DNA of 64,000 bases from Dyadobacter tibetensis Y620-1 (GTDB lineage: Bacteria > Bacteroidota > Bacteroidia > Cytophagales > Spirosomataceae): assembly GCF_000566685.1 (NCBI RefSeq), contig NZ_AZQN01000007.1:62001-126000 (forward strand), in the 5' to 3' direction. This document shows, in pieces, positions 26,716-35,939 of this stretch. A model generated the notes under the pieces. The model was not told the origin of the DNA, ran no database searches, and worked only from the letters and a program-made list of their open reading frames with translations. How positions within the stretch are numbered: the stretch's first letter is position 1; each line of letters opens with the position of its first letter. The translations under genes and the position numbers were made by a program.

Positions 26716-28066
26716 AATTACGCTTATCTTTACGATCCTAACGGCAGGGATCATTATTTCTCTGAGTATTTTCATCTATATCTTCACCTACGAAAGCACT
26801 CTCAGTAGCTTCTTTCATCGACTGGAAGTACGGGCCGATATCGTGGGTCATGCGGGCCTGGATGAAAATAAATCGCAAACTTCTATCTATTACGATATCA
26901 AAGAAAGACACCTGGGGGATCTTCCTGAAGAAGCACACCGAATATTAAAGAATCAGGATGCGGCCAGCATAAAGCGTTTAAAAAACTCCCTGCCCATGCC
27001 TCCTACTTTTTATGATCAGATTATTAGAAAGGTACCCGCCCGGTATTTCAAAAATGACACTTCCTATGTTGGCTTAAATATCACAGGAACTGGTGAAAAC
27101 ATTATTATCATATCTTCGGCTGTGGATCATTATGGCCTCGAAGAACTGAAAAATCTTAAAAAACTGCTGTTGATAGGATTCTTCATTTCCTTGATATTCG
27201 TTTTTACAATTGGTAAAATATTTTCGAAACAAGTATTTCTCCCTATACGGCGGATCATTAATAATGTTCAGGGAATTAGTGCCTATAACCTGAATCAGCG
27301 CTTAACTCATGATCAGAATGGGGATGAAATTTCGGATCTATCACGCACCTTTAATGATATGCTGAACCGGCTCGAAATCACTTTTGACATCCAAAACAAT
27401 TTTGTAAGTAATGCTTCACATGAATTTAAAACCCCGTTAACGGTAATCAGCGGCGAGGCACAATTGGCCCTTTCCAACCCCTCCATCCCCCTTTCCGTTC
27501 AGGATTCATTCAGAACCGTACTAAGAGAATCAGAAAAACTCGAACTGCTCACCAATAGTATGCTAAGCCTGGCGCAAACCGGCTTCGACGGCAAAAAGGA
27601 TGAAAAAGGACCAGTAAGGATAGACGAACTGATACTGTTGGTAAAATCCACTGCCGATCAGATAATACCTGATAATCAAATTCATATTAATTTTGACCAC
27701 CTACCCGAAGACGAAAGAAAGCTGATCCTCCTGGGCAACGAGACTCTTTTGAAGGCGGCACTCTCCAATATTGTACTTAATGGCTGTAAATACTCGGATA
27801 ATAAACCCTTACAAATAAGCATTATCACCGACGAAGAAAATATCATCGTTACCATTATTGATCAGGGAATAGGAATACCTGACCTGGAATTAAAGCAAAT
27901 TTTCATCCCTTTCTTTCGCGCCTCCAATACCCGGAAATACAAAGGATATGGCATCGGTTTGCCACTTTCTAATAATATTATTCGGATGCATCATGGTCGG
28001 ATTGTGGTAAAAAGTACCGTAGGGGTGGGCACTGAATTTGCCATTCATCTCCCCTTTCTCAAATAG
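26699..28066 (+). CDS. Sensor histidine kinase partner of the OmpR-type regulator
   Basis: 455 aa. Membrane segment near residues 7-28, a sensor region of about 120 residues, a second membrane segment (LLLIGFFISLIFVFTIGKIF), HAMP region, HisKA with the phosphorylated His in NASHEFKTPLTVISGE, and an ATPase domain with NIVLNGCKYSDN, DQGIGIPDLE, FRASNTRKYKGYGIGLPLSNNII. An upstream TTG at 26693 is a longer alternative; the ATG at 26699 overlaps the regulator stop by 17 nt. The signal sensed is unknown. Confidence 0.93.
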   Translation: MKIQNRITLIFTILTAGIIISLSIFIYIFTYESTLSSFFHRLEVRADIVGHAGLDENKSQTSIYYDIKERHLGDLPEEAHRILKNQDAASIKRLKNSLPMPPTFYDQIIRKVPARYFKNDTSYVGLNITGTGENIIIISSAVDHYGLEELKNLKKLLLIGFFISLIFVFTIGKIFSKQVFLPIRRIINNVQGISAYNLNQRLTHDQNGDEISDLSRTFNDMLNRLEITFDIQNNFVSNASHEFKTPLTVISGEAQLALSNPSIPLSVQDSFRTVLRESEKLELLTNSMLSLAQTGFDGKKDEKGPVRIDELILLVKSTADQIIPDNQIHINFDHLPEDERKLILLGNETLLKAALSNIVLNGCKYSDNKPLQISIITDEENIIVTIIDQGIGIPDLELKQIFIPFFRASNTRKYKGYGIGLPLSNNIIRMHHGRIVVKSTVGVGTEFAIHLPFLK

Positions 28067-28080
28067 ATTCTAATCTGATT

Positions 28081-28147
28081 TTAATATTCTTAAAATATTT
28101 TAATGGGTTGCACATCATATCTTAATTTGGCTCTTAAACGATCTTAA
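28081..28147. promoter_or_regulatory. Phased TTAA repeats before the USP-like gene
   Basis: TTAA begins at 28081, 28090, 28100, 28122, 28134 and 28144, giving intervals of 9, 10, 22, 12 and 10 bp, close to helical turns. The last three are CTTAA. OmpR-type regulators bind phased direct repeats, and the genes for such a system end just before. The region is AT-rich, so chance is not excluded. Confidence 0.35.
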
Positions 28148-28217
28148 TGTTCCAGGCCTAATATTGCATTATCAATTTATTTATTGGTAATCAATCATTT
28201 AACCGAACATAAAGATT

Positions 28218-28667
28218 ATGAAAACGATCGTAATTCCCTGTGATTTTAGTCGCCATTCCGTTCAAATTGCCGAGACAGTTCTCAGAAATTCGGAAGAACC
28301 TATTAAAATAATTTTCACCCACCTGTTCCGATTCGAGCATGATACTCACGAATTGCTCTTTTCTAACTTCCGGAGTAAAGAATACGAATATGTTTCTGAA
28401 CAGTTTAAGCGTGAATGTCAAATGCTTCAAGACTTGTTTGCCGAAAAATTCATCAGTTACAGGGTAGAATTTTTCTATGGCAATCGATTGGCTCCATTCA
28501 AAAACTTTTTAGATTACCTAGAAGCCGACCATATCGCCTATTCATCCAAATATGGTGTCCCTGCCATCAGCAAAAGTAGCTTAGAGGCAATCGCTATCAT
28601 ACAAAAAGCAGGTCTTCCGCTCATAGATGTGAGTGTTCACCGAAGCGCAGTTGCAAAGGTCAGCTGA
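28218..28667 (+). CDS. Universal-stress-protein-like protein
   Basis: 149 aa. The start MKTIVIPCDFSRHSVQIAETVL fits a USP-type Rossmann-like fold (strand, then Asp in PCDFS, then helix), and YRVEFFYGN plus a following strand/helix pattern are consistent. The glycine-rich ATP-binding signature of typical UspA proteins is not evident at the C-terminus, so assignment is by overall pattern only. It stands after the two-component genes and before bestrophin; the TTAA repeats upstream may link it to that system. Confidence 0.55.
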   Translation: MKTIVIPCDFSRHSVQIAETVLRNSEEPIKIIFTHLFRFEHDTHELLFSNFRSKEYEYVSEQFKRECQMLQDLFAEKFISYRVEFFYGNRLAPFKNFLDYLEADHIAYSSKYGVPAISKSSLEAIAIIQKAGLPLIDVSVHRSAVAKVS

Positions 28668-28708
28668 GTAACTGACGCCCTTTTTTCACGCCTTTAAATA
28701 CCATTAGT

Positions 28709-29617
28709 ATGCTATTAAAGAAGAATATTCCAATTGCCTACGTATTTGGAAAAATCAAATACGAGATCACCTTTGTAGCTTTATACGGTCTACTGGTCGA
28801 GGTTCTTTATCAACATTATCATATTACCAGTATCACCATTCCTATAACGGTTACTACAGTGCTTGGAACCATAATTTCACTCTTATTGGCCTTTCGCTCC
28901 AATCAGGCCTATGACCGTTGGTGGGAGGCGCGTATCATATGGGGCGCCATCGTCAATGACTCCCGGACACTAGCCCGGCAGACCTTGACCCTGATGGAAA
29001 GCCCCTACGGACAGGCAGATATTCAACCCTTTAAGAATCGAATGATTAATCGACAAATCGCTTGGTGTTATGCGCTGGGAAAAGGTTTAAGAAATACGGA
29101 CCCCTTGCCATTAATCCGCAAATTCGTAAATGAAGATGAATACGAATTTGTAAAGGATTTCGAGAATAGACATGTGGGTCTTATACAGCTTCATGCCCGA
29201 GACCTGAATAATGCTCTGAAACAGGGTTGGGTAAATCCCTATCAACAAATCGAACTGGATAAAACCTTAACCAGATTATGCGACTCGATGGGAAAATGTG
29301 AAAGGATTAAAAACACCGTTTTCCCTTCTACCTATAGCCTTTATATCCATTTGGCTTTGATGTTTTTTATATTACTACTGCCTTTTGGACTGCTGGATTT
29401 ATTCGGTTTTTTAATGGTTCCTGTCTTGGTAGTACTCTCTGCCTGCTTTCTTTTGATTGAAAAAATGGCCATTCATTTGCAGGATCCATTCGAGAACAAA
29501 CCCACGGATACGCCAGTATTGGCAATTACCCGAAATATTGAAAGAGACCTAAAGCAACTCATGAGCGAGACCTATGTGCCACAAGCCCATATCCCTGATA
29601 AGTTCTATATTCTTTAA
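28709..29617 (+). CDS. Bestrophin family ion channel protein
   Basis: 302 aa membrane protein. Family landmarks: LLLAFRSNQAYDRWWEARIIWGAIVNDSRTLARQ (about residues 52-85), MINRQIAWCYALGKGLR, TVFPSTYSLYIHLALMFFILLLPFGLLD and the C-terminal DPFENKPTDTPVLAITRNIERDLKQL. Bacterial bestrophins form pentameric channels, some conducting sodium or anions. It follows the USP-like gene by 41 nt and ends at a bidirectional hairpin. Confidence 0.9.
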   Translation: MLLKKNIPIAYVFGKIKYEITFVALYGLLVEVLYQHYHITSITIPITVTTVLGTIISLLLAFRSNQAYDRWWEARIIWGAIVNDSRTLARQTLTLMESPYGQADIQPFKNRMINRQIAWCYALGKGLRNTDPLPLIRKFVNEDEYEFVKDFENRHVGLIQLHARDLNNALKQGWVNPYQQIELDKTLTRLCDSMGKCERIKNTVFPSTYSLYIHLALMFFILLLPFGLLDLFGFLMVPVLVVLSACFLLIEKMAIHLQDPFENKPTDTPVLAITRNIERDLKQLMSETYVPQAHIPDKFYIL

Positions 29618-29668
29618 TGGCTATTGAGTTCTCCTCGCAAATAAGTATGTACTTATAATCTAAGCAAA

Positions 29669-29714
29669 GCGTACTCCTTAGGCCATTGACCCTATACTGG
29701 CCTAAAGAGTACGC
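29669..29714. terminator. Bidirectional terminator between convergent genes
   Basis: Arms 29669-29685 (GCGTACTCCTTAGGCCA) and 29698-29714 pair in 16 of 17 positions around a 12-nt loop, between the bestrophin stop (29617) and the rhamnosidase stop (29728). Confidence 0.75.
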
Positions 29715-29727
29715 TCAAACTTAACCA

Positions 29728-31986
29728 TTATTTGACGGCCCTGCTTTCAACCATAATTTTATTTACACCAGGAAGAAGACGCACACTACTGAATTGAGGA
29801 TTGACAAGTGCACCATTCAGGGTGATTTCCTTATTTGAAAAATGTTCCACATCGAATACGCCAACCATATTGGAGGGGATAGTAATTCTGTACTCATCAT
29901 ATTTCATTTTCCGATCATATTCGGCTATGATAGCTCCCCGAATGGTTGGAAACTTAAGGGCATTTTTGGAAAGGGTGCCCATCTGCGGTTTGATTTTTAC
30001 AATTTCAAAACCCGGCTCTATGGGATTGATGCCCCACATGCCTCTAGCGATAATATTTCCGGGAGTGGCACCCCAGGCATGATTCCAGTCTGCATTTACT
30101 TTATACTTCATATCCCATGCCTCTAAGGTCATGGTAGAGCCTATCTTAATCATATTATACCAACTCCGATCGTGCGTAGCAGCCATCAGACTGAGTGCAT
30201 AATCTCCTTCCCCTGCCTTATATAATGCCTCCATAAGATACTGTGAGGCATAAACACTACAGGCCATACCGCGGGATTTAACAAAGGCTACCACACTTGC
30301 CATTCTACTTTCTGGTACCACATCGAAAGCTAAAAGTATCATATTAGCATGAAGTGAGGCATGATCCGTCCCTACCCCATCGACATAGTAGCCCTTTTTC
30401 TGATCGTATAGTTGCTCATTTATGGATTTTTTGACCCTTGCTGCCCTTAAATCAAAATCTAAGGCTTCATCTGGCTTTTGAAGGATACGAGCAAACTTGG
30501 CCATAATGATCATATTATGATAGTAAAATCCATTTACCACGGTATTGATTCGCTTGAAAACATAGCCATCCTGCTCTCCTTGCTGTGGCTTGTTGAATCC
30601 TCCAAAATTTTTTGATGGAGGTGGCCAGTCTACAATGTCCTTTAACCGCTGAGTAGAATCACTGAACCCTAATTGCGACATGAGTTCATTATTATGATTT
30701 TCCGATTCGATACTGATGAAACCATCCTCCACCTCTAAAGCCATAAGGGTTTTAGATTTCAAACGTTCATAATACTTCTCAATGAGTTCAGTGTTTCCTG
30801 TATACATATAATCCTGATACATCATCATGGCCACATGTAACTGCCATTCAGTAGGCCAGGTGGGCTTGCTCACAAAAAAATATTCTATTGTTTTTCTGGC
30901 TATAGCATACTCATTATCTACTGCATAATGGCTCAACTGGTTCAGATACGAATCTGCTTCATATGGAATGCGTTCCCTATCTCCATCCACATAATAGCCG
31001 GCGAAAGTAGTCGCCTTCATACTATACTTACATAGATCCCAGACTCGATTTAAAACGGTATCAGAACTTGAAAAGGAACTGGTGTTTGAATCAAAATAAT
31101 TAAAATATGCGACCTGTTCCTGTTTAGTCGGATCCAAATGGGAAGTCATCCCTTCCACTTCGGCATATCTGAAAGGCAGAATCACAGGAAAGCTGTCGGG
31201 CATGGCCAGGGCCAGATGATTGGTATTACGTTTGTCTGGGAGCAGACTGATTGGGTAATTTTCCCTTCCGGGACTCACCTCTACCTGAACCTCCTGATAA
31301 CGAATGGTTCCGCCGGGTTGACGATCAATCTGAACACCATCTAATTTTTCCCCTACTCTGACCGTTAGTATTTCCTTCTGTTTGGGTTGATAATGAAGGT
31401 TAAAGGTTGCGAAGGCCGCCTTTCCAAAATCAAGAAAATAACTACCATCAGCATTTTTTCTATGCTCAACCGGTTTAATATGCTCGATTTGTGCAATATT
31501 GGAGGTCGTAATTTTGTCCGAGTATATCCCTGTTCTAAACATCTGTGGTTGCGACCAGGCCGATACCTTTCCCTGCTGTCCATAACATCTCACCTTCCAG
31601 AAAAAATGCCGTGCTTCCGGCAAAGGCTGCCCCTTTAAACTTACGTTGGTAGACTGAGAACTCCGCACCCATCCGCTATCCCAGATGTCTCCCTGATTGG
31701 CTTCCAAAGCTTCCTTACTGGTGGCTACCAATATCTGATAACCCACTTGAAAGGCCATTTTTTTGGGTAAAAGCCAGCTAAATTCGGGGCGACTATCCAT
31801 TAAGGGTGTATTTTCAGGTTTTCGAATAAATTCGACCGAAAGCCCATGAGGGATCTCTTCCGAGGCCATATTTACGTCGCTGACCTTAACCATTGGTAGG
31901 TCTGGATCTCCTGAATACACCAGCTCACTGGACAGGCAAATTAACAAGGCCGTACCCAAGAAATTTAAATATTTATTTTTCATCAT
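29728..31986 (-). CDS. Secreted alpha-L-rhamnosidase-like glycoside hydrolase, GH78
   Basis: 752 aa with signal peptide. An N-terminal fibronectin-like domain (PEFSWLLPKKMAFQVGYQILVA, FWKVRCYG) precedes the (alpha/alpha)6 catalytic domain with YVDGDRERIPYEADSYLNQLSHY (about 328-350, probable catalytic acid region), and TLEAWDMKYKVNADWNHAWGATPGNII (about 642-668), the GH78 hallmark. A C-terminal beta-sandwich closes it. It should release L-rhamnose from glycosides or rhamnogalacturonan, fitting the pectin theme. A decayed sulfatase-like sequence lies just upstream. Confidence 0.85.
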   Translation of the reverse strand: MMKNKYLNFLGTALLICLSSELVYSGDPDLPMVKVSDVNMASEEIPHGLSVEFIRKPENTPLMDSRPEFSWLLPKKMAFQVGYQILVATSKEALEANQGDIWDSGWVRSSQSTNVSLKGQPLPEARHFFWKVRCYGQQGKVSAWSQPQMFRTGIYSDKITTSNIAQIEHIKPVEHRKNADGSYFLDFGKAAFATFNLHYQPKQKEILTVRVGEKLDGVQIDRQPGGTIRYQEVQVEVSPGRENYPISLLPDKRNTNHLALAMPDSFPVILPFRYAEVEGMTSHLDPTKQEQVAYFNYFDSNTSSFSSSDTVLNRVWDLCKYSMKATTFAGYYVDGDRERIPYEADSYLNQLSHYAVDNEYAIARKTIEYFFVSKPTWPTEWQLHVAMMMYQDYMYTGNTELIEKYYERLKSKTLMALEVEDGFISIESENHNNELMSQLGFSDSTQRLKDIVDWPPPSKNFGGFNKPQQGEQDGYVFKRINTVVNGFYYHNMIIMAKFARILQKPDEALDFDLRAARVKKSINEQLYDQKKGYYVDGVGTDHASLHANMILLAFDVVPESRMASVVAFVKSRGMACSVYASQYLMEALYKAGEGDYALSLMAATHDRSWYNMIKIGSTMTLEAWDMKYKVNADWNHAWGATPGNIIARGMWGINPIEPGFEIVKIKPQMGTLSKNALKFPTIRGAIIAEYDRKMKYDEYRITIPSNMVGVFDVEHFSNKEITLNGALVNPQFSSVRLLPGVNKIMVESRAVK

Positions 31987-32816
31987 TTATATTGTTGCAT
32001 TGGTAAAACCTGAACCTCTTGATGGGTAACTTCCACATACCTTTGGTCTTGGTTATATACTGCTCCGAAGAACTAACTAACTATTACACTTTTTCCATCC
32101 CCCTTTCAACCGATCTTTGTGATCTTCAAAATAAAACTGAAAGGCCTATAAGGGTTAAGATCACTTATGGCATTTGGCAGTCCTCATCGGCGAAAGCCCC
32201 CCCAATCCATTCTGGTTCGGCTATTTAATTTTACGGGACATCCCACAAGTAACGTTTTTCAGGTATCGGGCCAAAGTCAGGTGCCCTCACTCTGGACATA
32301 TTCCTTAGGCCGGAAGGGGCAGAATTATGAAAAAGTTTCCCCACTCCCATCTGGTGATACCCAATATTCCTGAAATACTCAGGCATTAATATGATCCCTT
32401 TCGTAACAGGATTTTCTGATCAAATTTTTTCCAAAATCCTATCATATCAATATTACCTCTTGAGACCCGTCGAAGGCTAACCACCCTCATGGCTCTCACC
32501 ACCTAATACCTTCAAGCTAATATCGACTGCAGGCCCCAGGCATAGAACCCATTTTTTTCGATAAGTAGACCTATTCGTCTCTCTTTTTAAAAAATGATTT
32601 CCTGGAAGACCTTCCGAGGATCCGGAACAAAGCTATTTCAGAGAATTTTACCTTCCATCCTGTGGTATACTGCTATTAACCTTAAGCATTTTACTGAATA
32701 CGGACGGCATATTCAATAGATACAAGGGCTCTAAAACCCGCATATATCCACTGGAACACTTTTGTTACTTAAAGTCAGGCAACTAAGCGCCTATTAAATA
32801 TAAAATATTCAAAAAC
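31987..32816. other. Intergenic region of about 830 bp, mostly degraded sequence
   Basis: No intact gene. The minus strand of 31990-32420 carries sulfatase-like remnants (next entry). A 41-codon plus-strand frame at 32594-32719 has no recognisable similarity and is not called. Confidence 0.6.
31990..32420 (-). pseudogene. Decayed sulfatase remnant
   Basis: The minus-strand frame ending at 32231 encodes YFRNIGYHQMGVGKLFHN, then SAPSGLRN and FGPIPEKRYLWDVP. The GY(x)3GVGK(x)FH pattern is characteristic of sulfatases just after the catalytic region. Downstream, other frames give RTRMDWGGF and AFADEDCQMP, which also look like sulfatase pieces, interrupted by stops and frame changes. No CxPSR catalytic motif or start was found. 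It probably belonged with the rhamnosidase gene. The assignment rests on reading by eye. Confidence 0.45.
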
Positions 32817-33305
32817 ATGGAATTAAATCCTGAAGTAATTATACATGCGGCACGACTAGGTGAAGTTGCCGTTTTAGAAGAAATCATCAACAAGGGGGGA
32901 GAAGTAAATGTGCAGGATGAGAAAGGGTATAGCCCTCTGATTATTGCCTGTTATAATAATCATCCGGAGGCTGCTGCCCTACTTTTGAATGCCGGAGCGG
33001 ATATTAACGCTTCCGATTTTGGAGGCAATACCGCACTTATGGGAGCCTCATTTAAAGGATACCGCCCTATTGTGCAAATGCTCATTGATCGGGGGGCCGA
33101 TCTTAACTTACAACACGGAAATGGTGGTACTGCTTTGATGTTCGCTGCTATGTTTGGTAGAAATGAAATTGTGGAACTTTTAGTCGAAAGTGGAGCAGAC
33201 TATAGTTTAGTAGACTCGCGTGGTATGACTGCCAAAGATCTGGCCATTCAGCAGGGGAACGAATTTGCGGTCAAATATTTATCTGCTCTGGAATCTACAT
33301 TTTGA
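32817..33305 (+). CDS. Small ankyrin-repeat protein
   Basis: 162 aa, no signal peptide. Four ankyrin repeats cover most of it: AARLGEVAVLEEIINKGGEVNVQDEKGYSPLIIACYNNHPEAAALLLNAGADINASDFGGN-type units followed by TALMGASFKGYRPIVQMLIDRGADLNLQHGNG and TALMFAAMFGRNEIVELLVESGADY. Probably a cytoplasmic protein-protein interaction module; partner unknown. In Bacteroidota such genes often neighbour catalase or stress genes. It ends at a bidirectional terminator. Confidence 0.9.
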   Translation: MELNPEVIIHAARLGEVAVLEEIINKGGEVNVQDEKGYSPLIIACYNNHPEAAALLLNAGADINASDFGGNTALMGASFKGYRPIVQMLIDRGADLNLQHGNGGTALMFAAMFGRNEIVELLVESGADYSLVDSRGMTAKDLAIQQGNEFAVKYLSALESTF

Positions 33306-33326
33306 TCCTTAACAATCAGGCAAATT

Positions 33327-33359
33327 AAAAGGGGCCTTCTGATAAAGAAAGCCCCTTTT
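33327..33359. terminator. Bidirectional terminator
   Basis: AAAAGGGGC (33327-33335) and GCCCCTTTT (33351-33359) form a perfect stem flanked by A and T runs, between convergent genes ending at 33305 and 33383. Confidence 0.85.
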
Positions 33360-33382
33360 ACTATTATGTTCTCACCAATATT

Positions 33383-33838
33383 TTAAGCTTTGGCAACGTC
33401 ACGTAGGGTTCTGATCCGGTCGTGAGCCATGTTGATTTGCTGTGCTTGAGCCCTAACGGTCTCTACCGCCCGAATAGGCAGTACACCCTCAGCAAGTGCA
33501 TCCTGATAGGCCTTTTTGATAGCATCTTCGCCCCGCTCGGCTTCAGCCAGAATACTGGCACGATCGCTACCTCCAAATAAAGACTTTACATCGATCCAGG
33601 CACGGTGCAAGGTTCCGCTGACACTGTTTCCTGTTTCTACTTCGTCTACTGAGCCTACTAAAGCGGCAAGTTCCTGGCTGTTTTTACGACTTTGCTCGGC
33701 ATAGCCTTGAAACAGCTCTTTTAAATCAATATTTTCGTCATCAATATCTGAAATTGCTTTTTCAAAACCCGCAATACGATCATTGTTAATTTCGATCAAA
33801 TCATTAATTACATTGTTTGAATTTTCTGTAGTTGCCAT
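33383..33838 (-). CDS. PA2169/DUF2383 family four-helix-bundle protein
   Basis: 151 aa, soluble and helical. It matches the family by NNVINDLIEINNDRIAGFEKA, ELFQGYAEQSRKNSQELAALV, GTLHRAWIDVKSLFGGSDRASILAEAERGEDAIKKAY and a C-terminal helix. Ferritin-like helix-bundle proteins of this kind are abundant under stress; role not established. The ATG at 33838 is preferred to the TTG at 33844. Confidence 0.85.
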   Translation of the reverse strand: MATTENSNNVINDLIEINNDRIAGFEKAISDIDDENIDLKELFQGYAEQSRKNSQELAALVGSVDEVETGNSVSGTLHRAWIDVKSLFGGSDRASILAEAERGEDAIKKAYQDALAEGVLPIRAVETVRAQAQQINMAHDRIRTLRDVAKA

Positions 33839-33999
33839 AATCAATTTTTTTTATGTGAATTTTCATACGCTAATGACCTAGACTTTAAAAATACTGTGCC
33901 ACCTCCACACTTTTTGGTTTGGGGAAATTCCCCCATCCCGGCGATTATGTTTCTATCAGGTACAGTTTTTTCTGACGTTTATTCTAAAGCTTACAACTT

Positions 34000-35040
34000 A
34001 TGAATGACGATATTTCCAAAATACTTAAATGGGTACTCTTATTAATTGCCCTTCCTGCCGGCCTATATTTGGGCAAGGCGTTCCTGGCACCTCTGGCCAT
34101 CGGCATAGTTCTCTCCATGATGCTTATCCCCATTATGGACTGGCTCATCAGCAAAGGTTTTAGTAAAGGCTGGGCTGTATTTGGCAGTACGCTTTTATTG
34201 ATTCTCTTTTTCGGCTTTCTGGGCGCTCTGGTTTCCATTCAGGTCCGTATTATTTCTAAAGACTGGCCGCAGATTGAAGAAAAATCTGCTTCTTTGTTGG
34301 AAGACACTCAGTCTTTTATACAGGACAAAACTGGGGTGGATCCCGACAAGCAGTTACAGCAGGCAAAGAGTATATTATCTAATCTGGGTCAAGGGGGACC
34401 TGCCGCCCTGGGTAGTATAGGTGGCGCATTGACCAGCCTGATACTGGTGATCGTATATGTGGTACTCTTACTTTCGCAACGAGACAGATTTAAAGAATTT
34501 ATTCTGATGTGGGTACCCAAATCTCAACAGGAAGAAGGAAGGCGGGCACTCAAGGAAATAAGAAAAACATCAGGAGGTTACTTTTGGGGTATGTTTAAAG
34601 CCATGCTCATATTAGCTGTTTTATACGGAACTGGATTCTTGATCGGGGGGGTAAAGTATGCCCTGTTATTGGCACTTATTGCCGCCGTATTCTCATTCAT
34701 CCCATATCTGGGAAATGTACTGGGAGGAGGCTTGGCGGCAATATTGGCTCTCGTATCCGGAGGATTCTCCAGTGTTCTGGTAGTTTTTGGAGTGATGTTT
34801 GCCGCCCAAATGATCGATAATTACATTACCCAACCCTATGTGGTAGGTAAAGAGGTAGAGCTTAATCCCTTTGTTACAATCACTTCCGTCATTGGATTTG
34901 GAGTATTATGGGGCGTACCTGGAGCAATAATTGCAATCCCTATGACTGGAATGATCAGAGTGGCCTTTCAACATATGCCAAAATACAGACCTTTCGCATT
35001 CTTACTCGGAAATCAAAAACCTAGCGAACCCTGTGCTTAG
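34000..35040 (+). CDS. AI-2E family transporter (TqsA/PerM-like)
   Basis: 346 aa membrane protein with about seven to eight membrane segments. N-terminal LPAGLYLGKAFLAPLAIGIVLSMMLIPIMDWLISKGFSKGWAV, a soluble helical loop (SLLEDTQSFIQDKTGVDP), and the C-terminal conserved block SFIPYLGNVLGGGLAAILALVSG, NYITQPYVVGKEVELNPFVTITSVIGFGVLWGVPGAIIAIPM. Family members export or transport diverse substrates; autoinducer transport should not be assumed. Confidence 0.92.
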   Translation: MNDDISKILKWVLLLIALPAGLYLGKAFLAPLAIGIVLSMMLIPIMDWLISKGFSKGWAVFGSTLLLILFFGFLGALVSIQVRIISKDWPQIEEKSASLLEDTQSFIQDKTGVDPDKQLQQAKSILSNLGQGGPAALGSIGGALTSLILVIVYVVLLLSQRDRFKEFILMWVPKSQQEEGRRALKEIRKTSGGYFWGMFKAMLILAVLYGTGFLIGGVKYALLLALIAAVFSFIPYLGNVLGGGLAAILALVSGGFSSVLVVFGVMFAAQMIDNYITQPYVVGKEVELNPFVTITSVIGFGVLWGVPGAIIAIPMTGMIRVAFQHMPKYRPFAFLLGNQKPSEPCA

Positions 35041-35209
35041 CCTGCCTGCTAGCCTGTCAGGAGTTCTATTTTCCCATATTTATGATTCATCCGGGCCAGA
35101 CTAACAGCTTCTGCGATTCGCTTGATACGGAATTTGGAACATTTAGCGGGAACTCCCCAAGGATGAATAGCCCAAGGGGAGGGACATATCCTATTTTCCT
35201 TTTCTCCTA

Positions 35210-35938
35210 CTATTCCAACCCCTTTTTATCCGGACTCCAGAAGGGCTTTGTCTTGATCTGCTTACTTTCCCAGTTTAATTCCTTTCTCAGATATTGTGTA
35301 ACAGCAATACATAACCTACTGTCTCCGGCAATATAAATTATCGCTTTGCCGGGTAGACCAGTGACAATTTCTTTAAGTTTAGGAATAACGAGTTCCCTGG
35401 GATAGGGAGCCATTTCGTAAAAATCGAATGGTTTACTTCCATCAACATCAGTAAATAACTGCTCATATTGTTGACTGTAAATAATACTTTGTACTTGTTT
35501 TCCCAAACCTAAATGACGATTGATCATATATAAATGGGAGAGCGCAGAAAGATCGCCGAGCAATAAATAGCTATCTGCCGAATCATCGACTAAGAATTTC
35601 CCCTTTTTTAATTTATAATAAACATTATCCCCCACCTTACAGTGCTTTGCCCACTGGGACCCAACTCCCCCGCTCAGGGTGGCGATAGCTATATCAATGG
35701 TGCCATTTGTGGTGTCAATATCCCATATGCTGTAACTCCTAACCTTATCGTTTAATGGCAGTTGTTCATTTTCAATACCAATTCCCAGCCGCAAAAAGTA
35801 ACCTGGCACGAATGCTATTTTTTTTATACTATCTCCTTGAATTCTAATTTTTACAGCTGAATCGGAAAGCGTATTTTTCTCTATGATTGTGGCCTGATCC
35901 AGGACTACAGACTTTAAAATATTCTCTATGAAACTCAT
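35210..35938 (-). CDS. Siderophore-interacting protein family FAD oxidoreductase
   Basis: 242 aa, in the usual range for this ferredoxin-reductase-like family. Beta-barrel FAD-binding region with VRSYSIWDIDTTNGTIDIAIATLSGGVGSQWAKHCKVGD (about residues 63-101), then the NAD(P)H-binding part: YLLLGDLSALSHLYMI and AIIYIAGDSRLCIAVTQYLRKEL, ending WESKQIKTKPFWSPDKKG as is typical. It reduces ferric siderophores or related substrates. One base separates it from the NmrA-like gene upstream, so the two form an operon. Confidence 0.88.
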   Translation of the reverse strand: MSFIENILKSVVLDQATIIEKNTLSDSAVKIRIQGDSIKKIAFVPGYFLRLGIGIENEQLPLNDKVRSYSIWDIDTTNGTIDIAIATLSGGVGSQWAKHCKVGDNVYYKLKKGKFLVDDSADSYLLLGDLSALSHLYMINRHLGLGKQVQSIIYSQQYEQLFTDVDGSKPFDFYEMAPYPRELVIPKLKEIVTGLPGKAIIYIAGDSRLCIAVTQYLRKELNWESKQIKTKPFWSPDKKGLE

Positions 35939-35939
35939 T

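Noticed and set aside
32594..32719. 41-codon plus-strand frame in the 830-bp gap
   Set aside because: No recognisable similarity, no promoter, and it lies in a decayed region.
35082..35336. 84-codon plus-strand frame after the AI-2E gene
   Set aside because: It overlaps the siderophore-interacting protein gene on the other strand and has no family features.
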